Shown piece by piece: positions 56,196 to 64,000 of a DNA stretch of 64,000 bases. The notes beneath the pieces are model-generated. The model saw only the letters and a list, made by a program, of their open reading frames with translations, was not told the DNA's origin and did not search any database. The stretch's first letter is position 1. Each line of letters starts with the position of its first letter. The DNA is from JACXTP01 sp963827905 (lineage in GTDB: Archaea; Thermoplasmatota; Thermoplasmata; Methanomassiliicoccales; UBA472), in contig CAWHCB010000010.1 of NCBI GenBank assembly GCA_963827905.1, forward strand, positions 62,001 to 126,000, read 5' to 3'. The position numbers were made by a program, and so were the translations under genes.

Positions 56196-57342
56196 TGCGG
56201 ATCACCTCGATGGGGCTGAGCTTGGAGGATTTACGCGCCGGGATCGCCGAGGCCACCGCCGCCGCCAGTATGGCGATGCCCGCCGAGAGTATGACGAAGG
56301 TGGGCTCTGCCGTTATCGAGAGCACGCTGGTGCCGTCGGGCTGGGCGGTGAAGGTGGTGAAGGCCCAGATCAGGGTCAAGCCTAGCAGGGCGCCGAGCGT
56401 GGCCCCGAGCGCCCCCAGCATCGTCCCTTCGTAGATGAAGATGAGGCTGGCGTCACGGTCGGTGATGCCCATGGCCTTCAGGATGCCGATCTGCCGGGAG
56501 CGTTGCAGCACCTTGATGGCCAAGATGCTGGCGATGGCGATGACCACCGAGGCCAGCACGAATGTCTGGATGATGATGCTGGAGAAGCTCTGGCTCTCCA
56601 GACCGCTCAACAACTGGGCGTTCTCCGCCTTCCAGTCGGTGACCTCTACCGGCCTGTCCGAGAACATCTCCCGCACCTCCTGCGCCACGGCATCCGCTTG
56701 GAACACATCGTCCACCTGCGTCTCGATGGCGGTTATGGCATCCCCGAAACCGAAGATGCCTTGGGCATAGGACAGGGTGGTCAATATCCAGTTCTCGTTG
56801 ATGACGCGCACGTTCAGGTCGAAGAGGCCGCTGACCACCATGGTCAGGTTCTGACCGGCCGGGGTGGTCACTTGGATGCCATCGCCGACTCCGACCGTCA
56901 AGGTCTCGGAGAGCTCCCTGCCGATGAGGACCTCGCCAGGGAGTGTGGGCCATGATCCCTCGTAGGTCGCGTCCTGCAAGTTATAGATGTCATCGGCCTT
57001 CTCGAACTGGAGCCCCCGGACCAGCACTGACAACGTCCGTGAATTGTCCCGCAGGAACGAGGGGGAGTCGGCGGACACGGAAATGGCATTTATCTGCGAG
57101 ATGCCCTCCAAAGAGGTCACCATCGGCTCCCAGTCCTCGATGACCGTGTTGTTCTCATCGGGGGTGATGGTCACCTGGGAGGAGCTTCCCACCGCAGCGT
57201 CCACCAGGCTCCCCTGCAAACTTGTCACCAGGGACCCCACGAACACCTGCACCGAGACGCCTACGGCGATGCCGAGCACGATGAGGATGGTCTGCACCTT
57301 GTTGGAGCGGAGGAAGCGCAGCGCTATGCCGAAGGAGACCAT
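56188..57342 (-). CDS. MacB/FtsX-type ABC permease
   Basis: About 384 residues. One N-terminal span (IALRFLRSNKVQTILIVLGIAVGVSV), a large extracytoplasmic domain (about 40-250) and three C-terminal spans with the FtsX-type segment LQRSRQIGILKAMGITD, ending PARKSSKLSPIEVIRNG. The ATG at 57342 has GGAGGGGTG three bases upstream. The open frame continues beyond it to 57474, but that part belongs to the B12-binding protein in front. The substrate may be a lipoprotein, peptide or lipid. Confidence 0.9.
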   Translation of the reverse strand: MVSFGIALRFLRSNKVQTILIVLGIAVGVSVQVFVGSLVTSLQGSLVDAAVGSSSQVTITPDENNTVIEDWEPMVTSLEGISQINAISVSADSPSFLRDNSRTLSVLVRGLQFEKADDIYNLQDATYEGSWPTLPGEVLIGRELSETLTVGVGDGIQVTTPAGQNLTMVVSGLFDLNVRVINENWILTTLSYAQGIFGFGDAITAIETQVDDVFQADAVAQEVREMFSDRPVEVTDWKAENAQLLSGLESQSFSSIIIQTFVLASVVIAIASILAIKVLQRSRQIGILKAMGITDRDASLIFIYEGTMLGALGATLGALLGLTLIWAFTTFTAQPDGTSVLSITAEPTFVILSAGIAILAAAVASAIPARKSSKLSPIEVIRNG

Positions 57343-57344
57343 GT

Positions 57345-57992
57345 TCACCCCTCCCTCCAGACCCGCGATGTCCGCGTACGTCCGCGCCAACCGGTCCGCC
57401 CCGATCTCCATCCAGGCATTGGGGTTGCGCTCGAAGGCGCTGCCCCCGACGATGATGGTCGGAGGTTTTGCCATTGACGCTCCGTCGGACCGATGAGATG
57501 GTCCGCTCGGCGGCGAACAGGTTGTAACTGTTGGAAACGCTTATCGCCAGATATCTCGGAGCCTATGATCTCAACCGCGGTGGCGACCTCGAGGTTGGGG
57601 GTGTTGGCGCCGATGAACGTGACCTCGTGGCCGCACAAGGTGAAGAGGTCCGCCACCATGCGTGCGCCGATCTCATGGTACTCCTCCGGCGGGCAAGCTA
57701 TGATGACCTTGCCCCTGTCACCTGCATGGCGTTCCCTCCTCTCCCTCATGACGTAGGGGTAGCAGCAGCCCAGGACGGTTGCGGCGATGGAGGTGCGAAC
57801 GTGCTCCTTCCAAATGCACCACTTGCCATCGATGGAGCAGGTCATATCGTTGATGGCCGGGCCGATTATCTGTTCGTAAAGGGTGACTATATCGACCTCA
57901 TCCCTCTGAAGCGACCCGATGACATAGTTGACCGCTCCTTCCCTGTCCTCCCTGTCCAACAAGGACTTGAAATGAGCAAAGTGTTCGTCCAT
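57345..57992 (-). CDS. B12-binding domain protein in the MacB-type operon, frameshifted
   Basis: About 215 residues: an N-terminal helical cap (YEQIIGPAINDMTCSIDGKWCIWKEH) and a Rossmann cobalamin-binding domain with the axial-ligand motif in the variant form EYHEIG (usual DxHxxG), then TFIGANTPNLEVATAVE, AISVSNSYNLFAAERT and PTIIVGGSAFERNP. Three +1 breaks near 57543, 57482 and 57357 sum to zero, so the stop at 57345 is in the starting frame. TATA at 58047-58056 and GGAGGAGG before the ATG mark it as the operon's first gene. It resembles regulatory or corrinoid carrier domains. Confidence 0.78.
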   Translation of the reverse strand: MDEHFAHFKSLLDREDREGAVNYVIGSLQRDEVDIVTLYEQIIGPAINDMTCSIDGKWCIWKEHVRTSIAATVLGCCYPYVMRERRERHAGDRGKVIIACPPEEYHEIGARMVADLFTLCGHEVTFIGANTPNLEVATAVEIIGSEISGDKRFQQLQPVRRRADHLIGPTERQWQNLRPSSSGAAPSSATPMPGWRSGRTGWRGRTRTSRVWREG

Positions 57993-58046
57993 GAGTACCG
58001 ACCTCCTCCCAGAAATCGGGGGACCTGGCGACGATTGGCTCAATGC

Positions 58047-58056
58047 CCTATAATAA
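58047..58056 (-). promoter_or_regulatory. TATA box of the B12-binding/MacB-type operon
   Basis: TTATTATAGG on the minus strand lies 55-64 bases before the ATG at 57992, leaving a leader of about 30 bases that includes the GGAGGAGG ribosome site. Confidence 0.5.
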
Positions 58057-58080
58057 CCATTGGCCCAGGCACGGATAGCA

Positions 58081-58713
58081 TCATGATGAGACGATCTGTG
58101 GGAAGTTGGTCTGCAAGGATATGGTACGGGTGATCTCGTTCTCCGGTCCGGTGGTGGTCCTCTTGCTGGTCTGTTGCAGCATGATGCCGTTCACGAACCA
58201 CCAGTCCTGATGGTAGTACGGCCCCTCGTCCGCCCCATCCTCATAGTCCCGATAATGTTCCGCCATCCTCGCCCCCCACTTGGTGTCCAAGGACTCGCTG
58301 CCGACCGCCGTTGATGGATGGGCTGGACCTTCATGAATTCATAATATTCGAACCCCCAAAACGTCCAGTTCGCTGGAAAGACGTAGTTCGCGCTTTGATG
58401 GTCGGTATCGATCCCGCCGGATGAGTATGGTTGTAACTATAGGTGTCCCTTTCCATGGCGATAGTGATGTTGGTCACGTTCACTTGGACCACCTCGTACC
58501 TCTCGACATAGATGGTCTGGTCCAGGCCAGAGTAGATGCCCATCCCGGTCTCTGTCTGGGTATATTGCCAATAGTCCCCGACCTGCCAATTCCCAGGCCC
58601 TCCCCCAACGTCCTCCTCATCTCCATCGTCGTTCTGTTGCATCACCACCACACCTGCGATGATGACGATCGATAACGATGATCACGGTCAAAACAAGAAA
58701 TGCTCTTCCTCAT
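58081..58713 (-). pseudogene. Secreted or membrane-anchored protein with frame breaks, unknown
   Basis: Not recognised. A hydrophobic start (LVLTVIIVI then VIIAGVVVMQQ) leads to an Asp/Gly-rich stretch and a beta-rich, Tyr- and Asn-rich domain (GNWQVGDYWQYTQTETGMG, YVERYEVVQVNVTNITIAME) with sites for glycosylation (NxT). At least four breaks occur, near 58690, 58660, 58430 and 58320, so the C-terminal half (MDTKWGARMAEHYRDYEDG onward) is in yet another frame. The QVGDYWQYT start is typical of small archaeal exported domains. Confidence 0.5.
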
Positions 58714-58923
58714 CCGATCTCGGGTTGCCATCAATCCTTTCGCTATATAATCTTAGGTGCTTTTTGCCCACTACCTCATTTGAGGTGGAAATGGTTCAAG
58801 TTGCATCAGGAGCTGACGACCTTCACCTCTCCTTCTTCGAAAATTTATATTTATTATAATAAATATTAGTATCATTGAAATGGTCTAAATCGCCTTTCAT
58901 CATTGAGCGGTTTGCACTACTTC

Positions 58924-59447
58924 ATGGTGACGGAGAGATTGGGCTTCTCCATCTGGAATGAGAATGACATCGATAGGGCGACCGAGCTGTGGGGGGATCC
59001 CGAGGTGACCCGGTTCATTACCGCCAACAGGAAGGATGGAACCTTCTGATATCGTCGATCGACTGCGCCGGGAGGTCGATATGCAGGTGAGATTTGGTGT
59101 CCAATACTGGCCTTTGTTCCTGAAGGAGGGGGAACGGTTCATCGGTTGCTGCGGACTCCGACCGTACGACTTGAGCAAGGACATTTATGAGCTGGGTGTG
59201 CACCTGCTGCCAAAGTTCTGGGGGATGGGATTTGCCAGAGAGGCGTGCGCAAGGGTCATCCACTATGCTTTTATCGATCTTGGATGCCCTGTCGCTGTTC
59301 GCCGGGCACAACCCAGATAACCACGCGTCCGCTCGCCTGTTGCTCGACCTGGGTTTCGTCCATACGCACGATGAGCTATACCCTCCGACCGGATTGCAGC
59401 ATCCATCCTACCTTTTGAGAAGGGATGATCATTTCCGGGGCGTTTGA
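58924..59447 (+). CDS. GNAT family N-acetyltransferase, frameshifted
   Basis: About 175 residues of a RimJ/RimL-type GNAT. The start MVTERLGFSIW and WGDPEVTRF are followed, after a +1 break near 59034, by the acetyl-CoA-binding core (RFIGCCGLRPYDLSKDIYELG, LLPKFWGMGFAREACARVI). After another +1 break near 59290 the C-terminus reads AGHNPDNHASARLLLDLGF. Substrate may be a protein N-terminus, antibiotic or small amine. Confidence 0.8.
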
Positions 59448-59487
59448 CCACCTGGTAACGGTCCTGAGCCGGTCCATGAGTTCCAGG

Positions 59488-60443
59488 TCAAGGTCCTAGG
59501 TCGATCCCATAGTGAATGCTCAGTGCCGCCACGATGATGAGCGTCAGGGAATAGACCAGCATGGTGACGTGGAACAATGGCAGGACCTTCATGGTCGCCT
59601 CCGGCGTCATCCCTTTTCGGATGGCCCGGTTTGCTATGACCAATAGGGCGAAGCCGATCACGAACCCGATGAGCACGTACCAGCCCAGATAGGCGGCGAA
59701 TATGGTGGCGGTGACGAAATGCACCGCTGTGAAGAGGAGCACCCAACGGGCTGTGCCAGCAACACCATAGAGGACTGTCACCGATCGCATCCCCCTCGCC
59801 TTGTCGTTCACGACGTCGATGAGGTCGTTGGCCCCGAGGTGGGCCTCGGCGAAGGGGTAGAAGAACAAGAAGTAGAGCAGGACGGTCATACCAGGTTCGC
59901 CTACCATTAGGTAACCGGCCACCGGGAACAGCGCGAAATCGGTTCGCCCCAACAGCTGAGCGATGGGGATGCGTCTGTTTCCTCTTGTGCACCTGGTAGA
60001 AATACTCCACGCCATAGCAATAGACCAACAGCACCAGGAGGTAGAGGGAATTAGGATAGGGGAGGGTGAGGATGAGCAGGACCGTGAGGGCCACCAGGAT
60101 GAAGAACAGTGTCAAGGCCTGGCGACCGGATATCAATCCCGAGGCCAGCGGTCGTTCTTTGAATGGCCTCCAATAGTTGGTGAGACGGCCCTCGACGTCC
60201 TTCTTGTCCAGCTCCCTGTCCACATAGTCGTTGAGGACGAAACCGGCCTCGAAACCGAGGAAGCCGATCAGACGCTCCCTTCAGCAAGATGACCCAATCG
60301 AATCCACCTTCGATCGCGAAAGCCAGCATGAGCCCGGAACAGAAGAGGATCGGCCAGGCGAACCCGAAATGCAAACGCGTCAGGTCGATATAGGCGCGGA
60401 TGACGCCTGACCTCCCTGCCTTTGCCTTCGCCCCCTCGTTCAC
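59488..60443 (-). CDS. Second UbiA-family prenyltransferase, frameshifted
   Basis: Membrane prenyltransferase of about 318 residues. The first Asp-rich motif is VLNDYVDRELD and the second LGANDLIDVVND; both keep the spacing of UbiA enzymes. The N-terminal TRLHFGFAWPILFCSG is also typical. Two +1 breaks lie near 60285 and 59980. It could make digeranylgeranylglyceryl phosphate, a quinone-like compound or a heme precursor; the UbiA protein at 4.1 kb, beside GGGP synthase, is the better lipid candidate. Confidence 0.78.
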
Positions 60444-60584
60444 CTGATGACATTGGGTCTTAGGATAGAATGAATATTTTCGCCGATGTTGAGCTCATGA
60501 TTTCATGGGACGTGAGTTCAACAAGTGAGCAAGAGAAAACCCATATAAGCCGAACAGAACGATATTGACAGGGGTGCAGCATTT

Positions 60585-61145
60585 ATGGAGGGAACGGCGC
60601 AGAGCGGTTGGTTCGAGAGACACGTGAGGAAGGAAGCGGAGAAGGACGTCCTTGCCTTACCAGAACGGATAGGCCAATTGGTCGGAGTGGTCTTAGGCCT
60701 GCTGGTGGCTTGGTACTTCCTCGACCTCTACGATTCGGGTTCTGATTTCTTCACCTCCGATTTCGATGACCTTGACGCCGTCCTCTTCTTCGGGATAGCG
60801 TTCCTCGGTGTCGTCCCTGGGCTGATCAAAGCTATCATGGGCAGGAAGAACGTCGTCCGGCCGTTGGACGTGACGTTGTCCGTGGCGGTCCTTATGGCTA
60901 TGGCCTGGTTCCTGTACTCCTTCCCATTTGATTTCGCCTATCTGTCCGAGGGGCTGCCGGAATCCCTACAGTTCCTGTTGGACTGGATCGGGGATGAGGA
61001 GGCGAAGTTCTTCATGACCATAGGCATCGTCGATCAACCTGATCCTCATCCCATACACCATCGCTTTGTTCTTGGGGGTCAGGAGGGTCCTGAGACGGAA
61101 GAACGGCTTGAATCCGCCCCCTGCACCTCGCTTAATTATCAATAA
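60585..61145 (+). CDS. Small polytopic membrane protein, unknown, probable late frameshift
   Basis: Unrecognised, ~185 residues. Three or four spans: QLVGVVLGLLVAWYFLDLY, LFFGIAFLGVVPGLIKAI and LDVTLSVAVLMAMAWFLYSF, with an acidic loop between (DSGSDFFTSDFDDLD). After FFMTIGIV the annotated frame loses its hydrophobic character; the +1 frame continues INLILIPYTIALFLGVRRVLRR, so the true end is probably near 61140 with a different C-terminus. CCATATAAG at about 60540-60548 is its TATA box; GGGGTG is the ribosome site. Confidence 0.7.
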   Translation: MEGTAQSGWFERHVRKEAEKDVLALPERIGQLVGVVLGLLVAWYFLDLYDSGSDFFTSDFDDLDAVLFFGIAFLGVVPGLIKAIMGRKNVVRPLDVTLSVAVLMAMAWFLYSFPFDFAYLSEGLPESLQFLLDWIGDEEAKFFMTIGIVDQPDPHPIHHRFVLGGQEGPETEERLESAPCTSLNYQ

Positions 61146-61231
61146 TGATTATTATAGAACTATTATTATAGTTCTTAATATTCTATTTTTACATGTCGAC
61201 ATCGCAAGGTGTTCGATAGCACCCCTATAGA

Positions 61232-61268
61232 CTGGTCCGTTGGACCAGCCTTCTTCTTTTTTTATTAT
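61232..61268 (+). terminator. Intrinsic-type terminator
   Basis: CTGGTCC (61232-61238) and GGACCAG (61242-61248) form a perfect 7-bp stem with a GTT loop, followed by CCTTCTTCTTTTTTTATT. It probably ends the transcript from the membrane protein gene at 60585. Confidence 0.7.
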
Positions 61269-61386
61269 CGAGTCACTAGGAGATCCGGATTCACGGAGAG
61301 CGGGATTGGCTCTTTCGAAGTTGTCCATCCGTTATCACCAGGCGAACGTGTCGAGACTGGACGAAGGAAATCAAAAAGTGCGAATG

Positions 61387-61395
61387 TTTAAATAC
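61387..61395 (+). promoter_or_regulatory. TATA box of the DEAD-box helicase gene
   Basis: TTTAAATAC lies about 72-80 bases before the GTG start at 61467, so transcription should begin near 61417 and leave a leader of about 48 bases. Confidence 0.5.
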
Positions 61396-61466
61396 GATAA
61401 TCACAAACACCGTTCGAATATAAGTTCGTCTGTATTTTTACAGGTCGTTTTTATTTTCAACCAAGA

Positions 61467-62925
61467 GTGAACATTGTGACATCTTTCACAGATCTACAGA
61501 TTTCGAACAAGGTCATCAGAGCAATGAACAACATGGGATGGACGGAGCCAACCCCTGTGCAGATAGAATCCATACCAGTGGGCCTGAAGGGCAGAGACAT
61601 GTTCGCCCAGGCGCAGACCGGGACCGGTAAGACCGGCGCGTATGGTTCCATCATATTGGGCCGGATCAAGCCCGAGATGAAGTTCGCATCGGCATTGGTC
61701 ATCGTCCCCACAAGGGAATTGGCCAATCAGGTCTCCGAGGAGTTGTCCAAGCTCGCCGAGTTCACCGGGCACACCTGCATCCCCATCTATGGAGGGGTGG
61801 GCATCGAGCCTCAGGTGGCGAAGCTCAGGAGAGGCGCGGACATAGTGGTGGCCACGCCAGGAAGGACCAAGGACCTCCTGATCAGGAAGGACCTGGACCT
61901 CTCGAAGATTTCGATCGTGGTCTTGGACGAGGCGGACCGCATGCTCGACATGGGTTTCGCCAAGGACATGGATTTCATATTGTCCAAGGTGCCCAAGAAG
62001 AGGCAGTCGCTGCTCTTCTCCGCCACCATGTCGAAGGAGATCAAACATCTGGCAGCTCGCCAGATGGTCGACCCCCAGGAGATACTGGTCTCCAAGGACG
62101 AACCGGTCCTGGACCTGACCAAACAATATTACATGATAACGAGCAAGGAAACGAAGCGCGACGCCCTCTGCACGATCCTCGACGCGAAGGACCCCAAGGC
62201 CATCGTCTTCTGTCACACCAAGCGCAAGGTCGACCAATTGACGAAGAAACTTCTGGCCGATAAGTACCTCGTGGGTGCCATACACGGCGACGTCGTCCAG
62301 AACAAGAGGGAGAGGGTCATCAAGAGCTTCAAGGACGGTTCCATCCGCGTCCTGGTGGCCACGGACGTGGCGGCAAGGGGTTTGGACATCGACGCCGTCG
62401 ACTATGTCATCAATTTCGACGCCTCGAAGGACCCGGACACATACGTCCACCGCATAGGAAGGACCGGAAGGGCAGGGATGGAAGGCATCGCAGTGTCGTT
62501 CTTCTTGCCAGAGGAGCGTCAGATGATCAAGGAGATCATGTTCAGGACCGGCAAGCCCCTCGAGCGATTGGACCTCGAGGTGGTGCCCAGGGTCGAACCC
62601 GAGGAACAGGAACTTCGCCGCGGTCCCAAACACCCCCCAGGTACGAGCACCGACCAACCCTCCCGCAAGGACGAATGTGGGCAGGTCGCCGAACTACCGG
62701 ACCTCCATCGAGATCAACTTCGGGAACGTGGACGGACTGAGCAAGGCGGAGGTCGTGGAGCTGGTGAAGACCGGCTCCAATCTGACCCACGATAATGTCG
62801 GAAGGATCGCCATGGGCGAGAGATACACCCACCTGGAGATAGTCGGAAAGGACGCGAGCAGGGTCACCACGGACCTTTGCGGCCACACCTACCGAGGTAA
62901 GGCCGTGGAAGCGCGGTTGGTCTGA
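61467..62925 (+). CDS. DEAD-box RNA helicase with DbpA-type RNA-binding domain, frameshifted
   Basis: ATP-dependent RNA helicase of the DeaD/CsdA group. RecA domain 1: AQTGTGKT, PTRELA, TPGR, VLDEADRML, SATMS. RecA domain 2: IVFCHTKRKVDQL, VLVATDVAARGLDI, HRIGRTGRAG. A +1 break near 62608 leads through a basic linker (TNPPARTNVGRS) into a C-terminal DbpA-type domain (YRTSIEINFGNVDGLSKAEV...LEIVGKDASRV). That domain is mainly bacterial and binds rRNA or structured RNA. GTG starts at 61467 or 61476. Likely role: ribosome assembly or cold adaptation. Confidence 0.9.
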
Positions 62926-62952
62926 GACGCTGCCCTCCGTCAGGCGCTAATA

Positions 62953-62983
62953 GGCTTGGAGGGCCGTCCATCTTCTCCAAGCC
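62953..62983 (+). terminator. Hairpin after the DEAD-box helicase gene
   Basis: GGCTTGGAG (62953-62961) pairs with CTCCAAGCC (62975-62983), a 9-bp stem 27 bases after the stop, with no T-run behind it. Confidence 0.5.
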
Positions 62984-63017
62984 GAGATACCCGGTCCGAA
63001 CCTAGTCGACCATTTGT

Positions 63018-63039
63018 CATGGTCAACAACCTGACCATG
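63018..63039. repeat. Perfect inverted repeat in the helicase downstream region
   Basis: CATGGTCA (63018-63025) and TGACCATG (63032-63039) are perfect 8-bp arms with a 6-base spacer. It could be an operator or RNA hairpin; the next gene's promoter lies 100 bases further on. Confidence 0.45.
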
Positions 63040-63140
63040 AACTCGTATGGATTGACCTTATTCGTGATCGACTCGGTTCAGACGACCAGCTTTTTCGTAG
63101 TGCCAGAGATAACGGGGCTACGCCATTCAGACATCCGAAC

Positions 63141-63150
63141 TTTTATTAAC
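63141..63150 (+). promoter_or_regulatory. TATA box of the small basic/acidic protein gene
   Basis: TTTTATTAAC lies about 35-43 bases before the ATG at 63184, followed by the strong ribosome site GAGGTG. Confidence 0.5.
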
Positions 63151-63183
63151 AATGTCCTCCCAAAGCGGAAATGAGGTGAAAAA

Positions 63184-63373
63184 ATGTCGAGCGATGACAA
63201 GGACATTTCAGAGATACTGGAGGAGAAGGGGAAGGACCTGAAAGAAGTTCCTCAAGGATATGGACGCCAAGATCGAACATTGGAAGTTCTCCATCGAAGA
63301 GACGCATGAAGGGAGACGCGCGGAAGTGCACATAACCGCTCTATTCAAAAGCAAGACAAAGAAGGAAGAGTGA
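63184..63373 (+). CDS. Small charged protein, frameshifted
   Basis: Not recognised. 62 residues if a +1 break near 63246 is crossed: MSSDDKDISEILEEKGKDLK, then FLKDMDAKIEHWKFSIEETH and a beta-like end (EVHITALFKSKTKKEE). A strong ribosome site (GAGGTGAAAAA) and a TATA box upstream make expression likely. It is highly charged and soluble. Function unknown. Confidence 0.6.
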
Positions 63374-63921
63374 GGGCTTTTCCAATCATTTCGTCAACGA
63401 TCAGTTAGTTGGTCATCAAATGAAGCAGAATGTTTCTGGTCGGGTCATCGAAGTGGAAATCCGGTCATCTCTGAATGAGCTCTAGGTTTTCCGCTGCCTT
63501 GAAGAGCTGTTTCCGCTGGAAATATTTTCCGGCGGTATCTATGATATCGTCCGGGTCGACATCTTCAGCAGTTCGCCGGTCTATATCGTGGCTCCTCGTT
63601 TACGCTATATTATAATGACAAGGTCTTAGAGAACTTCTAGGATTTGATCGCACGTGAAAACTCGATTGGAAGTCCCCTCTGATGGCCAGGAAAAAAACAC
63701 TACCAAACCACAATGGTATACGGTGGAACATGAGGGCTGCATGATGGCCAGCATCATATAACTTTTATAGTAGAATCGATAAATGGGGGAAGGCAAAATT
63801 ATAAAGAGGGGGTTATGATGGAGCAGCATCGGGATTGTTTCATTGGGTTCAGAAAGGGGACCAACAATGGGACACCCCCCTAGCCATGTACGGTCAAAAT
63901 CATCGATAGGAAGTGTTCGAT
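63374..63921. other. Gene-poor region before the right edge
   Basis: About 550 bases. The only coding-like stretch is a possible 39-residue minus-strand protein at 63465-63584 (separate entry). A short plus-strand frame at 63817-63882 follows a TATA-like ATTATAAAG and a GGGGG site but is too short to support. No RNA gene recognised. Confidence 0.4.
63465..63584 (-). CDS. Possible 39-residue protein lacking a standard start codon
   Basis: The minus-strand frame ending at the TGA at 63465-63467 reads RRTAEDVDPDDIIDTAGKYF and on to KAAENLELIQR, with amphipathic, clearly protein-like composition. The codon at the natural start position is ATA (63582-63584), about 9 bases after GAGGAG and 26 bases from a TATA box (ATTATAATATAG, 63604-63616). 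Either a single-base error changed ATG to ATA or this is a decayed remnant. Confidence 0.35.
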   Translation of the reverse strand: MDRRTAEDVDPDDIIDTAGKYFQRKQLFKAAENLELIQR

Positions 63922-64000
63922 ATGTCGTTTAAAAAAGTCCTTCTGGTCAAACCCTCTGGCAGACATGGTCTGTCCTATGCGTTCGATCTTATCCCTACCG
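63922..64000 (+). CDS. Partial B12-binding radical SAM-like protein (N-terminus only)
   Basis: 26 codons at the right edge. MSFKKVLLVKPSGRHGLSYA followed by FDLIPT resembles the first strand and loop of B12-binding domains in BchE/HpnP-type radical SAM enzymes (KVLLVxPP...PxGL). GGAAGTG precedes the ATG. The rest lies outside the window, so the function is only a suggestion. Confidence 0.55.
   Translation, partial: MSFKKVLLVKPSGRHGLSYAFDLIPT

Larger units (their letters stand above)
61146..61466. other. Intergenic region before the DEAD-box helicase gene
   Basis: About 320 bases without a gene. It contains an AT-rich inverted repeat GAACTA/TAGTTC at 61157-61174, an intrinsic-terminator-like hairpin at 61232-61268, a TATA box (TTTAAATAC) at 61387-61395 and a leader of about 48 pyrimidine-rich bases before the helicase start. 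Confidence 0.5.

Noticed and set aside
56188..57474. MacB-type permease with an extra 44-residue N-terminus
   Set aside because: The extra residues (PTIIVGGSAFERNP and following) are the end of the B12-binding domain of the preceding gene in a shifted frame; a good ribosome site and ATG at 57342 mark the true start.
61494..62657. 387-residue minus-strand open frame
   Set aside because: Antisense to the DEAD-box helicase; Leu/His/Arg-biased, no motifs. A GC-rich shadow frame.
62956..63174. 72-residue plus-strand open frame after the helicase
   Set aside because: Spans two inverted repeats, no ribosome site, low-complexity sequence; treated as intergenic.
1..64000. Programmed +1 frameshifting as the explanation of the many breaks
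   Set aside because: No shared slippery sequence or structure at the break sites, and the breaks occur in unrelated genes at random positions.
1..64000. tRNA, rRNA, CRISPR arrays and insertion sequences
   Set aside because: Read for T-loop-like sequences, regularly spaced repeats and transposase motifs; none found. TTCGAA-type matches (for example near 15811) lie in coding frames.

Overview
The window is archaeal. It carries RadA recombinase, an archaeal Trm-G10 type tRNA methyltransferase, geranylgeranylglyceryl phosphate (GGGP) synthase, a digeranylgeranylglyceryl-phosphate-synthase-like UbiA protein, a tetraether-lipid-synthase-like radical SAM enzyme, TATA boxes 25-35 bases before many starts, and ATGA start/stop overlaps. 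Codons are GC-rich while intergenic promoters are AT-rich. Corrinoid-type proteins (a UroD-family methyltransferase, a B12-binding protein, a B12-type radical SAM start at the right edge), a coenzyme-F390-synthetase/PaaK-like enzyme and PPK2, SulP and AcsA genes would fit a Thermoplasmatota-type lineage, perhaps near Methanomassiliicoccales. That placement is inference. There are no rRNA or tRNA genes, CRISPR arrays or insertion sequences that I can see.

Layout. 0-12 kb: radA-trmG10, a site-2 protease, and a lipid-centred region (UbiA/GGGP synthase, pdxT, PlsY-like and PaaK-like enzymes, Tes-like radical SAM). 12-21 kb: a UroD-family methyltransferase with a small partner and a palindrome-rich promoter; a Znu-type metal ABC transporter divergent from NikR across a clear operator; a CstB-like sulfur enzyme; a ferredoxin; DUF1028. 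21-31 kb: DUF1254/1214, small membrane proteins, oligopeptidase F, a 5'-nucleotidase-like enzyme, a PLP decarboxylase. 31-41 kb: a heterodimeric ABC exporter operon, PPK2, SulP, AcsA and a bestrophin-like protein. 41-51 kb: a LuxE-like/transglutaminase-like gene pair, a giant surface protein, a glycosyltransferase and a tandem-domain protein. 51-55 kb: a four-gene cluster around a P-loop GTPase with a GAP1-like partner. 55-64 kb: a MacB-type exporter co-transcribed with a B12-binding protein, a secreted protein, GNAT, UbiA, a DEAD-box helicase with a DbpA-type RNA-binding domain, small genes and a truncated radical SAM gene.

The dominant oddity is the number of reading-frame breaks: I count roughly sixty in about 25 genes, about four in five in the +1 sense (an extra base). 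Protein similarity continues cleanly across each break, and a few breaks cancel within an ORF that still looks intact. This reads as insertion-biased sequence error or very recent indels rather than old pseudogenes, so broken genes are annotated over their full inferred span with approximate break positions.

The best candidates for an undescribed system are the GTPase/GAP1-like/beta-sandwich/zinc-ribbon cluster (51.5-55.3 kb) and the LuxE-like plus transglutaminase-like pair (41.6-44.0 kb). The UroD methyltransferase with its small partner and the PaaK-like/PlsY-like pair come next.
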